The notes under the pieces are model-generated. The model was given only the letters and a program-made list of their open reading frames with translations. It was not told the origin of the DNA and did no database searches. Below are positions 32,832 through 43,127 of a DNA stretch of 64,000 nucleotides, in pieces; within the stretch, counting starts at the first letter, position 1, and every line of letters starts with the position of its first letter. This DNA is from Cyanophora paradoxa (taxonomy: Eukaryota; Glaucocystophyceae; Cyanophorales; Cyanophoraceae): positions 116,787 to 180,786 of the forward strand of contig QPMI01000193.1 in assembly GCA_004431415.1 (NCBI GenBank). Direction: 5' to 3'. A program made the position numbers and the translations under genes.

Positions 32832-34978
32832 ATGAGCACCACCGGCGAGACGAAGGTCATCACGTACAAGACTGGGGATTGCTCGGGAGACTTGCTTAAC
32901 CACGCGACGTACTACATCCACAAGGGACCCTTAACAGCCTCGAATTTATCAACCTACTGCAACAAACTCGGTGTCTTCTCGTACAAAGCAGAAGCAACGG
33001 AAACGGGGGGAACTGACAAGGCGCGCCGCTTATAATTGCGCATAACTTTAAAGCGCATTTGACAGTCCAATCGCGAGGCTCATATGCATCCTGTTAACGT
33101 TGAGTTCACCTTGCGCGCATACGCGCGCATGCGCGCATATGCATGCGCAGGGATGCACGATTTGGTACGTATACGTATATATACGTACACGTATACGTAC
33201 ATTTGTACACGTGTATCGATATCTAGATCTGGCTATTTTCCATTAATATTTACTTACATGTTAACGTTTTGAATTCGACGTCGACAGCCCGAACAAAAAT
33301 CCGCGATTCGAGTACCAGTACTTCGACAACACGGATTGCTCGGGCTCGCCCGTCACGTACAGTGCCTGGTAAGCGCGTACGTATATACGAATCTGACCGC
33401 CCTCGTCGACATCATTTTTTAGATTAATGTCCACATTTACATATACATGTACAGGTACAGCTACAACGACCACGTTCAGCCCTGGGGCGTGCTTCAACCT
33501 GTGAAAGAAGAGGCGAAGCCTTGGCTTTCATGCGTGCGCATGCGACTCTTAATTTGCATGCAAATGATCATGAAACGTCGCTCATGATCATGTCGGAGCT
33601 CGAGTGAAATTTGACGTTTCTCTTGATTACGCGCAGACTAAGTTCAAGCACGCGGCGTACAAAGTCCGACTTGTTGACGCACCTGGTCATTCGTCAGAAT
33701 GGTACTTAGTTTACGCACGAGCTCGTCAATTACAATTGCACTCGGGTCGTCACAGATGTTGATCACGATTCTGCGCGCGCGCAGCATCAAATGGTATATG
33801 TACATATAGACATTGTTGCAAGGATTCGATTCGTCTTGCTGACCAATTTGTGCGGCGGAATTCGAACATGTACACGTGCACACGCGTTCGCTAATTCAAC
33901 AGCTGGGTGCGCATGCGCTCATCAATATTAATCATGATCATGATCATATGCATGTGTGTTCTAAATATTAATAACAAAGCCTGACAATACAACGCCTGCA
34001 GGACAACACGTACATCTCCAATTACCAGATCAATGGCCAATACCAGTGTTTCGCGGTGCGTATCGACTTTTTCGAATTCGATGTACAGCTTGCAGACCTC
34101 GACTTCAAAAATATTATGATCATACATATATTATATTTACATGCGCGCATGCGCACGCGCAGAACTCCGACTGTACCGGAGCTGTCAAGCCCCCGAACAC
34201 GACGTTGTTTTCCATATCCTACCGGTATTCTGATGATCATGATGCATACGCATGGGGTCATGACCTTAAGCTTGCCAGTTGCATATATAATTGCCAGTCT
34301 AGCTCAAGTAATTAAATTGCAAGAGTCTCAATTGCAAGAAATAATACGTATACCATGATATCGATCGATATCATGGTATCATAAAATATGTATATGCATG
34401 ATACCGTAATACGGTAGGTCGGAAGCGGAGAAATGTCCCACGAGCACGTTCTCGTCAAAAGGTTGGTAATCCTCATATACACATTGTGTAAACGTGCACG
34501 TGTATACGTACATGTTATCTTTCATTCCAAGTTGACGCCGACCACCACCTCCTCAGATGGCTTCGTTTGCAAGCAGGTGCTGCCTCTGTTCTCTGAAAGC
34601 TCGAGCGAAAGGCTTTATTATACGCTTAAGCTCAACCGGTACCGGTACCAAATCTTTTATAGGGCACTGGAAGCTGGTTGCTTGATGAAGTGCCTCAAGT
34701 GGTCAATGTCGAGGTGCAGTCATTTGCAATTGAATACTAAAATTAATATTAATATTATATATAATGCGTATAAACATCATGCGCATATCTGATTGCGAGC
34801 TCAAGATCTTGACTTGAATCTGATCGCTTCAATCTATATTAATTATAATTACCTGATGGAACTTCAGCCAGTGGACGCGGGCGCTGGCGCGGAGTTCGAG
34901 GAGCTCGAGGCGGCAGCTTTCGAGGACGAGCTCGCGATCGACGACTTCGCTGGGCTCGAGGCGGCCTGTGTCGCGTAG
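32832..34978 (+). CDS. Small multi-exon protein with DCSG-type repeats and acidic tail, unrecognised
   Basis: ATG at 32832. Exon 1 includes VITYKTGDCSGDLLNHATYY. Later exon-like segments, separated by AT-rich palindrome-dense introns, are FEYQYFDNTDCSGSPVTYSA (33.3 kb), YSYNDHVQPWGVLQP (33.45 kb), TKFKHAAYKV (33.64 kb), DNTYISNYQINGQYQCFA (34.0 kb), NSDCTGAVKPPNTTLFSISY (34.2 kb), SEAEKCPTSTFSSK (34.45 kb) and PTTTSSDGFVCKQ (34.55 kb). A final acidic exon, EFEELEAAAFEDELAIDDFA, ends at TAG 34976-34978. The motif (G/N)(D/T/S)DC(S/T)G recurs three times with similar context, suggesting a repeated small disulfide fold. There is no signal peptide at this ATG. Introns here are longer and less GC-rich than in other genes. 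No family recognised; exon edges tentative. Confidence 0.6.
34350..34379. repeat. Perfect 30-bp palindrome in an intron
   Basis: Self-complementary without spacer around GATC, left arm ATACCATGATATCGA. It lies in an intron of the DCSG gene and could form a stem in the transcript. Confidence 0.88.
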
Positions 34979-35256
34979 CCTAGCGTAGCCTATGGGGCCC
35001 GGGCGCCGGCGCCCGCATATTGTACGGTCTGCCGGGGCCGTGCACGTGATTTCGAACTCTAGATCTGCTACTACGTGCACGTGAACGCTGTGACGTGTGA
35101 TGCCAATTGCAATTGATATTGCAGTAATACTACTATGATATGCATTGCAAACCTGAAATGCATGTGCCTGCGCATGCGCAGTGCGCACTAGTACTACGGA
35201 ACTCGTATACACTGAATTTCGGAAGTCTTTCGGGGTGAATCAAAAGAACAATATTG
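34979..35256. other. Intergenic spacer
   Basis: Contains palindromic stretches (TGCCAATTGCAATTG, TGCGCATGCGCA) and no supported gene. Confidence 0.5.
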
Positions 35257-35430
35257 CAAGGGGGGAAAGAAGACCGAAGGTCTTCCCCCCTTGCTCCCCG
35301 TTCCCTCGCTTCAGCCAAAATTTTTCTTTGAGGCCGTTTTCGAGGTCCAGTTTGCAACGCGGGAAAAAAGGGGCTTATTCGCGTTCCGATTGGCTCGGTG
35401 GACCGGTCAGCCTTCTCGCGAAAACTGGTT
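35257..35430 (+). repeat. Hairpin-containing dispersed repeat, copy 2
   Basis: TTGCAAGGGGGGAAAGAAGA with its inverted partner, then GTTCCCTCGCTTCAGCCAAA and CGTTCCGATTGGCTCGGTGG, matching 6,647-6,815. The downstream stretch up to about 35,560 also echoes 7,170-7,370 (TTTTCGAGGGGAAAAC, GCATGG, CTTCTCCCTAGC), so the repeat unit is longer and rearranged. Confidence 0.7.
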
Positions 35431-35600
35431 TTCGAGGGGAAAACCAACTTCGCGCTCATGATCACTCCTCTAGATGTGGGCTCTCGTTCGCGCGGCGGTG
35501 CGCTGCGTCACGCGGCGGTTTTGCATGGCATGCACTTCTCCCTAGCGGCGGGCTCACTATGCGCTCGACGAGTCGGAGCCTCGGAGCTCTCAGTGAAATG

Positions 35601-36110
35601 TCATTCCAATGCCGCAGAAAGAATTGAAAGAAGGTAGCTCTTGACCAGGTAGCTCTTGACCTTGAACGGGAGGCTGTCGGAAGAGACGCCGAGGATCCGC
35701 TGGCCCAGGCGCCGGCCCCGCACTTCCTTCGGCACAAGGACGCTCCCCGTGTTTGCGTCCGTCGACGTCGCTCCCCGCGGGCTCTCCGCTCGGATCAATT
35801 TCGGGGTGAATTCGTCGGAGACGCGACTGCGCATGCAGGGGCGGAGGGACGTGAGGGGCATTCGCGGTGTTTCGGGATCGAACGCGAGATTCGGGATCGA
35901 TCGAACGCACTGCGCCCGAACACGATGGCGAGCTCGAGGCGGGCGGACGAGGCCTTGCGCTCGGCAGAGCCGCAGGCGGCGCACTCGTGGGCGCGGTTTG
36001 AGAAGCTTTAAGCGGTTAAGAATGCAATCGACGTCGACGATCTGGAAGAGGTCCGAACGGTCCCCGTACGCGTTCAGCAGCACCCAGTCCTCCGATCTGC
36101 GAGAACGCAC
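35601..36110 (-). pseudogene. Gene remnant with HECAACGS motif, unrecognised
   Basis: The minus strand holds coding-like pieces in different frames: SDLFQIVDVDCILNRLKLLK (about 36,050-35,990), HECAACGSAERKASSARLEL (about 35,985-35,925), then SRVSDEFTPKLIRAESPRGA and QRILGVSSDSLPFKVKSYLV (35,835-35,645). A C-x2-C pair suggests a lost zinc-binding site. The end contains a tandem duplication of GGTAGCTCTTGACC. Lack of a joining frame and dense repeats around it point to a fragment. Function unknown. Confidence 0.4.
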
Positions 36111-36213
36111 GCGCCGTCGACGTCGTCTCTGTGTGTACCTTTACACTTCAACCTGCCGCGCGCGCTGGGCCGGGGTCGATCTAGATCGATATCTGCCCCG
36201 TGCACGCGTAGTG

Positions 36214-36297
36214 TCCGTGCCACTACGACTCTTTCATTAGATCCCCGGTTCCCCCCTTGCACCCCCGGCGCGCCAAACGCGGCCGGGCCCCTAGTAA
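36214..36297 (+). repeat. Composite dispersed repeat, copy 3
   Basis: TGCCACTACGACTCTTTCAT through GCCGGGCCCCTAGT matches copies 1 and 2. It is preceded (36,152-36,184) by CCTGCCGCGCGCGCTGGGCC and GGGGTCGATCT, the same sequence that flanks both ends of the LTR element, so it is a near-identical unoccupied target. Confidence 0.72.
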
Positions 36298-37884
36298 CTG
36301 TAATACTAGTTTATATTACTAGCTCTTCACTTCACTACCGGCCCAGGCTGGGAATTTGAAACTCGCAAGGCGGAGGCTGCCACTGGTAAGTTCTGAACAC
36401 ATTTGGGACCATCCGAAGTTCCAAGATTCCGAACTACGGCCGCTGCGAGCTTCAAGAGGAAGAAAAAAGGAAAATATCCTGCCAGCAAAACTGCCCACCA
36501 ATGGTGTAATTGCCTGACTGATAAATTGAGTCGAAAAAAACATTGCTTTGCCAGCCCGCATAGTATTGGGCTTTCGTGTACCCGGGCATGGTGATATATA
36601 TACAAGTCCAAACACCCGCTCAAGTACCAGTGTACCCAGTTGAGTTGAAATCGCTTACTAGTACTACGGCGAGTCCAGTCCAAAAGCTACAGTCTAAAAC
36701 TCGGGCGACTTGGTGATTGGTCAATTAAACCAAGCAATTCCGATTGCCAAGTTGGCCAGCTAGCAAGCGGGGGGGGTGCGGGGGGGGCGGAGCCCCCCCT
36801 GCTTGTTATATTAATCAAAGTGAACGCCCGGTTGAGATATATTATTCGCAAGTTAAAAAATCGCAACAAGCGAGTCCATGCGGAGCAGGAGTGGCCTTGG
36901 GTCTTGGCCCCGACTCTTGGGGTTTGAAGGGGTGAGGGTGGCCGCTCTTTAAAAGCTTTGTTTTAAAACGGGGCCCGCAACCGCGCGCGGTTACTGTTGA
37001 GAGGACTACGCCGCCTAGTAGCTTCTAGCTTGGTCTAGCTAGCGCCAGCGACACGTATACGCGTACGTATACGCCGATAGCTAGGCTTCGTCGTATAGCA
37101 ACGCCGGCGCCTGCTGGCGCGGCCGCGGCGCCGGCGTCGATATCGATATCGATCGCGACGTCGACGTCGGCGCCCGGCGCCGGCGCTGCGCAGTGCGCAT
37201 GCTAGCTACAGCGCTAGCGCTGGCGCTCGATCGCGATCGTTAACGTTGATCGCGATCGTTTGCGAAGCGACGCGCGGCGATTCCGCCGGCGAAGCGCCTA
37301 TAGTGACTCCAGCCTTCCAGCCGGGTACAGAGGCTCTTTGCAACAAGCGAGTCCCTGCGGAGCAGGAGTGGCCTTGGGTCTTGCAATTGGTACGTTGTGC
37401 CGCAAGGGTACAGATATCGATGCGGGGCCCAATCGGCCGCAATTGTACCGAGTACAGGCCCCGAGGGGCCCATTGGTCGTCTCAGCTGAATCATTGAATG
37501 AAAACGACTTTCGGCGGTTTTTGGAGGTGGTTAATAATTATCTTTGAATCATTCGAATGTAACTCGCAGTAATAAGGCTCTGTCTAAATTGTTTATTTTT
37601 TTTGTGAATTACCGGCCACAGACTCTAGACACCAGCACTGCGGGGGCTGCCCAACTAACGCATCAAGTATATTTAAAACCCACCTCGTGGCACACAACGA
37701 CCCTGACTCATACAAATTTGCTGGCCGGCCACGTGGCGCTCCGTTAATTTGGAAACTATTTCCTAACGAATGGGGTGCGGTCTCTTGAAATTGATAATTT
37801 TCAAATTTCGACTTGCAATTGGAGGACCAATGTGATTTGCGCTTTCTTTTTTTTCCGGAAAATGCTTTTCGGTGCTTCTCGACG
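36298..37884. other. Intergenic repeat field without supported genes
   Basis: Holds two copies of a 44-bp string beginning GCAACAAGCGAGTCC and ending CCTTGGGTCTTG (about 36,862-36,905 and 37,341-37,384). It also holds a palindrome-saturated stretch (37,060-37,265: GGCGCCGGCG, CGATATCGATATCG, CGACGTCGACGTCG, CGATCGCGATCG) and the GAATTACCGGCCACAG repeat (37,600-37,652). No gene is supported. Confidence 0.6.
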
Positions 37885-38345
37885 TGCTGTTAGTGTCCTT
37901 TAGAGGCATCAAATTGAAAAACCGCCTCGGCCATCTTGCTGCCCAAGGTCGAAAATGGGTATCTACGTCCAAAAATTTTGTCCTGAATCGCATTTTGAAT
38001 CCACGGACAGGACAGGCACAGACCTAAGGGCCTCTCCTTTCCCCAAGGCCGATTTCCATCGGCGAAGGGGAAGCAAGCTGGAACCAATGACAATCGCGCT
38101 TGTCCGTGAATGGGTGAATTGACTTTTTGTGCCAATGGCGATCGGGCTTGACGCGAACAATTTCGTTCGTACGTGCTGTTAGTGCATGTTAGAGGTGTCA
38201 CATTTGAAAAGTAGCGCCGCCATCGTGCTCCCTAGGGTCGAAAATGGGTACCTAGATCCAAAACTTTTGACCTGAATCGCATTTTGAATCCACTGACAAG
38301 ACAGGCACAGACCTAAGGGCCTCTCCTTTCCCCAAGGCCGATTGC
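37885..38345 (+). repeat. Two diverged direct repeats of about 175 bp
   Basis: Copies at about 37,885-38,060 and 38,170-38,345 share GGTCGAAAATGGGTA, CCTGAATCGCATTTTGAATC and GGCACAGACCTAAGGGCCTC, then CTCCTTTCCCCAAGGCCGAT. Period is about 286 bp. The second copy ends 27 bp before the 3' end of the RING-TRAF-MATH gene and may contain its 3' flank. Confidence 0.8.
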
Positions 38346-38371
38346 ATGGAATTCGTAGGTGAGAGAGGGAA

Positions 38372-40735
38372 CTACGTCCTGCTCCTAGAGGCAGGCTTGC
38401 TGGGCACGAACCAGCCGTGGCCCGGCGGGGGAGACGGCGGGTCGCGGACTGGCGGGCCGGCGGGAGTGGCCGGGACCGCTGCGGCGGCGATCGCGGCAGC
38501 GACAGCGCCACCCGCATCGGGAGCATTGCCGGAGGCCGGCAGACCCGCGGGGGCGGGCGGGCCCTCGGGCTCGGCCGGGCGCGGCTGCGGGGTCATGGGC
38601 GGGGGAGACTCGGGCGCCGGCTCCTGCCGTGCCCGCTGGGGCGTGGGGTGGGGCGGCGTCGCCGGCTCGGGGGCGCCCTCCTCTCCCCCTTCCTCCCGCT
38701 CCCGCTTGATGCCCGAGATCGGCAGCGGGAGGACTCTCCGGGCGGGGGTAGAAGTAGCCGACGCGGCCTTGGGGGGCAAGGAGGCGGCCCGCTGGGGGGA
38801 GACGGGAAGCAGCGCCTGCGGCTGCAGCTCGGCTGCGGGGGCGATGCGGCGAGAGGGCCACACGGCAACAAGAAAGCGCGCCGTGCCACTGGCGTCGGCG
38901 TACCCCCCCGCGCCCCGGGCGGAGAGCTCCGAGAGGGGGGCGAAGGGCCACCCGCGACCCTCCTCGGCGAGGGATACCGGTTTGTCCGTCGCCTCGAACG
39001 TCAGGGTCCTCGCCTTGTCCTCGTTCAGGAGGCTGGGGTACAGCGTTAGAGGAGGCAGATGAGGGCAAAGCATCGGTTGCAGCGCACCTCATCGCGAATC
39101 GGGCGCTTTTGGGGGCAGACGCGGTGCGGATTTGAGAGCGCTGGCGCAGGTAGACGCCGAGGTGCGTAACTGCGAGCCACCAGGTCAGGCCCGGACCCGA
39201 CGGAGGCGGGGAGGGAAGAGGGGGCTGAGGGCGAACGTGGGGCATCGGGGTCCGAGCGCGCTCCCGGAGCACGGTCCGGGCATAGGGCGAGCTCCCTGAG
39301 GCATACCCCCGTCAGCGGTTGGGGAGGGCTTTGAGCGGGGGTACAGCAGACCAGGGAATGCTGGGGACCGAACAGTCGCTGGGGGCCGAGGCCCACTCCT
39401 CCACCTTCCCCCCGCGGATCTGCGCGGGGGACATCGATTCAGAGAATGGGAGGGATGGGGGTACAGCAACGGCAAGAGGGGTACCTGATCCGCCAACTTC
39501 GCGAAGCCCTTCACGGATACGACGAACGAGAGGAAGGCACCCTGGGGATACCAACATCTCAGTTTGGGGTACAGTATTTCACCGGGCAGAAGCGGGTACC
39601 GAGTTCTTCTGAGAGATGAGGATCTCCGGGTGCCGAGCGCAAACGCCGGAGCCGGAGCCCAAGCCCGAGCCCGAGCCCGCGCCCGAGCCCGAGCCCGAGC
39701 TCGAGCTCGAGCTGCTGGAGCTAGCATGCGCGATCGGGCCCGCCGTAGCCGCACTCTCCCTCGCCGCCGCCGCCTCGAGCTCAGCCTCCGCCGCCGCCAC
39801 CCGCGCCGCCGCCTCAGCCGCCGCCCGCTCCGCCGCCGCCGCCGACTCCTCCGCCGCCGCCCGCGCCGCCACCGCCGCGTTGTACCGCTCCGCGCAGCGC
39901 GCCCGGCACTCGCCTGCGCGCCGGCCGCGGATCGAATCGCGTTCGCCCGGCGGAGAAAGGCGGCGGGAGGGCGGCGCACGCTCGTGGGCGTCCCGCTCGC
40001 GGGCGAGGAGCAGCTCGCGGCACCCGAGGTCGGCGAACGCGCAGGGCCGCGGGAGGCTCCCGCACGCCTCCTCGTGCGCCTGCGCGGGGAGCTCGCGGCC
40101 GGCCGGGGGCCCGAGGCAGCGCGCGGTGCGGGGCCCGGCGGTCGCACCGGGAGGTCGGCGCGCCGGAGGAGCATCCCGCAGCCGCGGCACGCTGAGGCGA
40201 GGAACTCGCAGGCCGTCCCGTGCCCCGCCCGCTCCGAGAAGGGGCCACTCCACCCGCACCCGAGGGCGACGTTCGGGCAGCTGCCCGCCCGTCAGCGCAA
40301 GGCAGGCGCAGGCGGCGGCGCGCCCGCCGGCGGACCGCGAGGGGAGCCGGTCGATCTGCCGCTGCACGTACGGCATCGAAATGACCTGTTCGCGCTCGAC
40401 CTGCTTCCCGCACCTGCGGCATGCCCGTCGGCGGCGAGCGAGAGACGGGCGGCATCGGGCGCGGCGGGCTCACGCGGGGCACTTGGAAACCGCGCAACCT
40501 CCGAATAGGTCGTCCGCGCAACGCTTGCACACGCAGTGCTGCAGCGCACACGAGACGGAGACCTACGCGGCGGCTCAGCTGCAGCAACTTTGGCGCGAAG
40601 ACAATCAGGGCCGCGGAGGCTGACCGGCCAGGTTAGCACGTGCGTACAGAGGCCGCAGATGAGCTCTTCGTTGACATCGCCGAGAAAGATGTCTCGCGTG
40701 CGACGCTCTGGGGGGCTCCCGCTGTCGCTGGCCAT
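38372..40735 (-). CDS. RING-TRAF-type zinc finger-MATH protein (E3 ubiquitin ligase-like), copy A
   Basis: Probably a ubiquitin ligase of the TRAF/SIAH-like class. ATG at 40733-40735. Exon 1 gives the first RING pair (EELICGLCTHVLTWP). A 50-nt intron follows (donor GTCAGC), then ALQHCVCKRCADDLFGGCAV and SKCP, another short intron and CGKQVEREQVISMPYVQRQI, completing a C3HC4 RING. Next come a TRAF-type finger (HEEACGSLPRPCAFADLGCR, then an H-x-A-C region), an Ala/Glu-rich coiled coil, and a Ser/Gly low-complexity tract. The C-terminal MATH domain has SFVVSVKGFAKLADQ, RGWPFAPLSELSARGAGGYA and GTARFLVAVWPSR. Acceptors carry CTAAC branch sites (for example CTAACGCTGTACCCCAG). A Pro/Ala-rich tail ends at the stop 38372-38374. 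Divergently paired with the TRP-gene 5' copy. Confidence 0.8.
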
Positions 40736-40935
40736 CCGAGCCGGGGCGGCGCGTGCGGCGGTAAGAGGAAGTCGCGACAGTGTTCTTCGGAAAGATCGGA
40801 TCGGTCTGGCCGGCGCTCGTCGCGGCTGCTGCGAAGTACTGGCGCGCCCTGACGCAACTTTGAGCTGCGCGCTGGCTTGTTGCCGTTGAATAACTAGAGG
40901 CGAAGCCCGTCGCTAGAGGCTCGGGAGCTCATGCC
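40736..40935. promoter_or_regulatory. Putative bidirectional promoter, copy A
   Basis: About 200 bp between the RING-gene ATG and the first ATG of the truncated channel gene, homologous to 54,107-54,296. It shares GCGAAGTACTGGCGCGCCCT and GAAGCCCGTCGCTAGAGGCT. Inferred from geometry only. Confidence 0.4.
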
Positions 40936-42675
40936 ATGGAAGTCCGAAGTCGATTAAGTTGGGTACGCGATTCCCGCGGCTTGGGAGTTGGGTCAAGCGC
41001 TCAACGTGCGTCGCACGGCCAGCTGCAGCGAACGCATAGCCCTAGCAGCGGTGGCCCTGTTCCCCGTCGCCATCCCATCCACGGTCGGTTCGACTGGCGC
41101 TGGAAATGACGCGCACCTCCGCATCCGCAGCAAGCCGCCGGAGCGTAAGGAGCTCGCGGACGTGCTCTCGTCCGTCCCGCCGTTGACGACGGAACCTGAG
41201 CCGGAGAACCTGCCGTCGTTCGATGAGCTGGTGTGCCGCGAAGCCTGCGCAGCCTCAGAGATCTAAAACGAGTCCCAGGCGCACGCACGTCTCGCTCGCT
41301 GAGGGACATGTGCCAGGTCTCCGCGCGCGCGCGGGAGGTGGAGAATTTGATCGAGAAGGATCCGGAGCTCGAGCTCCGCCGATCGAGGAGGACCAGACGG
41401 GCTCGCCGTTCGATGAAGACGAGCGCAACGAGGCGCTCGCAAAGGCCGCTCGGGAGCTCGTGCGTCCTTTCCGCGGCTCCGCGGCGGCTGATCGATATCC
41501 CTTGACTTGGGAATTCCCAACGCCAGAACGCTCCGGTCGTTCGAGCGTGCGTCCTCGGCCCTGGTTTTGAAAGCTTGTTCTTCCTGACGCCTCGCTTCGC
41601 TCTCCAGGCTCCTCCGCAAGGGCGCGTCGGAGTGGTTCAGCGGCTTCGAGGTCCGCGCGCGTCGGAATTCGATTCGATCTCGCGCGCGCCGCTGACGGCG
41701 CAGGCTCCAGGCGGAGGAGAAGAACGCGGTCTCGGCCCTCTTCCAGGCGGGATCCGGCGAAGGCAAAATGAGGGAGCGCGAGCACCCGCTCCTTGCTGGC
41801 CTCAACGCTGTCTACGTGCGCCGCGGCTGCGCCCCGGGCTATCGCGTACCCCCTCACCTGGCTCCCGTTCGTTTGCAGGATGATTCCTCGGAGCTCAACA
41901 CGGCCAGCTACAAGCTGATCCTGCGGGACTACCTCCGTGTCATCGGGGTAACCCTCGATTCCGCGTTCCCCCTCCTCTCGAGGACGCGCTCATACCCCGG
42001 GCCAGACTCGCGTCGACGAGATCCGTACCCTGCGGAGCAAGCGCACGTGCACTCTGGTCATGTCGATGATCGCTAAGTCGCAGCTCAACCTCGCTACGTT
42101 CGTACCCCGACCGCTTTGGGAGGGTTTCGGAGATCCGTCGCGTTGATGGCCGGGGTACGTCGATGCAGGTGGTACCTGCAGGGGTGCGATATCGCCCCCG
42201 CCCCGCGCAAGTTCCCCCCAGACCTCTACCTGGACGATGCGGGGTACGCTTTCGCGCATGCGCGTCGCGATCGGACCGCGCGCCCCGTAACCCCACGTCC
42301 GATGAAGGGAGTACCCCTACGTGGACAACGACGGGAACACGTTCCTCGACCACCTGTACGACAGCGACAGCGGGAAGCTCCGGTGCCGCCCCGCGTCCGC
42401 CTGAACCGCCCCCGCTCGTGCTCGAGCCCGGGGCGCCTGTGCAGCGAGTTCGTGGCGCTGGTGAAGGACGAGAGGACGCGCGCCGCGCTCCTCAACCACG
42501 GGCTCGCCTCCGCCGCCGGCGAGACCCTCCTCATGCGGGCGCGCCCTTCGCCCCCCCCCCCCCCCCCCCCCCCCCCCGCCACGCCCCCCTTCGAGAGACG
42601 CGCTGACCGGGCAGGGGCCGGGGCAGGCGTCGCGGCACGGGAACAGGGCGGCCTTGCGCGTCCTGCTCAAGTTCG
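40936..42675 (+). pseudogene. 5' fragment of the ankyrin-TRP gene, copy A (truncated)
   Basis: Carries the same 5' exons as the full gene: LRIRSKPPERKELADVLSSV, DQTGSPFDEDERNEALAKAA, LRKGASEWFSGFEV, EKNAVSALFQAGSGEGKMRE, SELNTASYKLILRDYLRVIG, YVDNDGNTFLDHLYDSDSGK and SEFVALVKDERTRAALLNHG. It stops homology at 42,675 in the middle of the first ankyrin exon (VLLKFE...) and runs into unrelated AT-rich DNA. The first-exon region differs from copy B by a deletion of over 100 bp, so the start is probably also damaged. Unlikely to make a channel. Confidence 0.75.
42551..42577 (+). repeat. Poly-C tract, copy A
   Basis: Twenty-seven C residues in an intron of the truncated channel gene; the homologous tract in copy B (56029-56057) has 29. 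Confidence 0.9.
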
Positions 42676-43127
42676 AATTTTTCGTTTCGAAATTTCGACA
42701 ATTCCGACGTCAACCTCAGTTTAATTTCGATTCCGACCTCCATTTTGATCGATCACATGTGCGAGACGATCACTTGTGCTTAGATCACTAGTGCTTATCA
42801 TGAGCCAGGGCGCAGACGTACATGTGCGAACATTAATATTGTTACGTTTATACTGCAAGTCAAAACAGCTAGCGTTACGTATACTGCTAGTAAGTTGCGC
42901 ATGCATATGCTATATATAGCTAGGTTAATTAGCTGTCATGATCATCTCGTGTACATGTCATGTCAGAATGCAGCAACTGCTCTGTATACGTACACAGCTC
43001 ACTTGCAATTGCACGTCCGTGCATGCGCACGTGCCCTTTCCCCGCAACGTGTGGCTATGGTATACGAATATATACGTATACGTATGGCACCGTACGCGTG
43101 TAGCGTGTACAATGATACTACAATCGA
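42676..43127. other. Intergenic spacer, palindrome-rich
   Basis: Starts at the right edge of duplication copy A (TTCGAATTTTTCGTTTCGAA). It then holds many 6-10 bp palindromes such as TGATCGATCA, TCATGATCA and ATACGTATACGTAT. No gene seen. Confidence 0.6.

Larger units (their letters stand above)
38622..42675. repeat. Segmental duplication, copy A (4.05 kb)
   Basis: Aligned by eye with 52,001-56,151 in the same orientation, nearly colinear with scattered substitutions and small indels. It contains most of the RING-TRAF-MATH gene, the shared promoter and the 5' exons of the channel gene. The left edge lies in the MATH-gene 3' exon, the right edge in an ankyrin exon. Confidence 0.9.

Noticed and set aside
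28900-36300. tRNA or rRNA genes in the low-GC interval
   Set aside because: No cloverleaf with B-box GTTCRANNC in proper spacing and no rRNA-like conserved blocks were found by eye.
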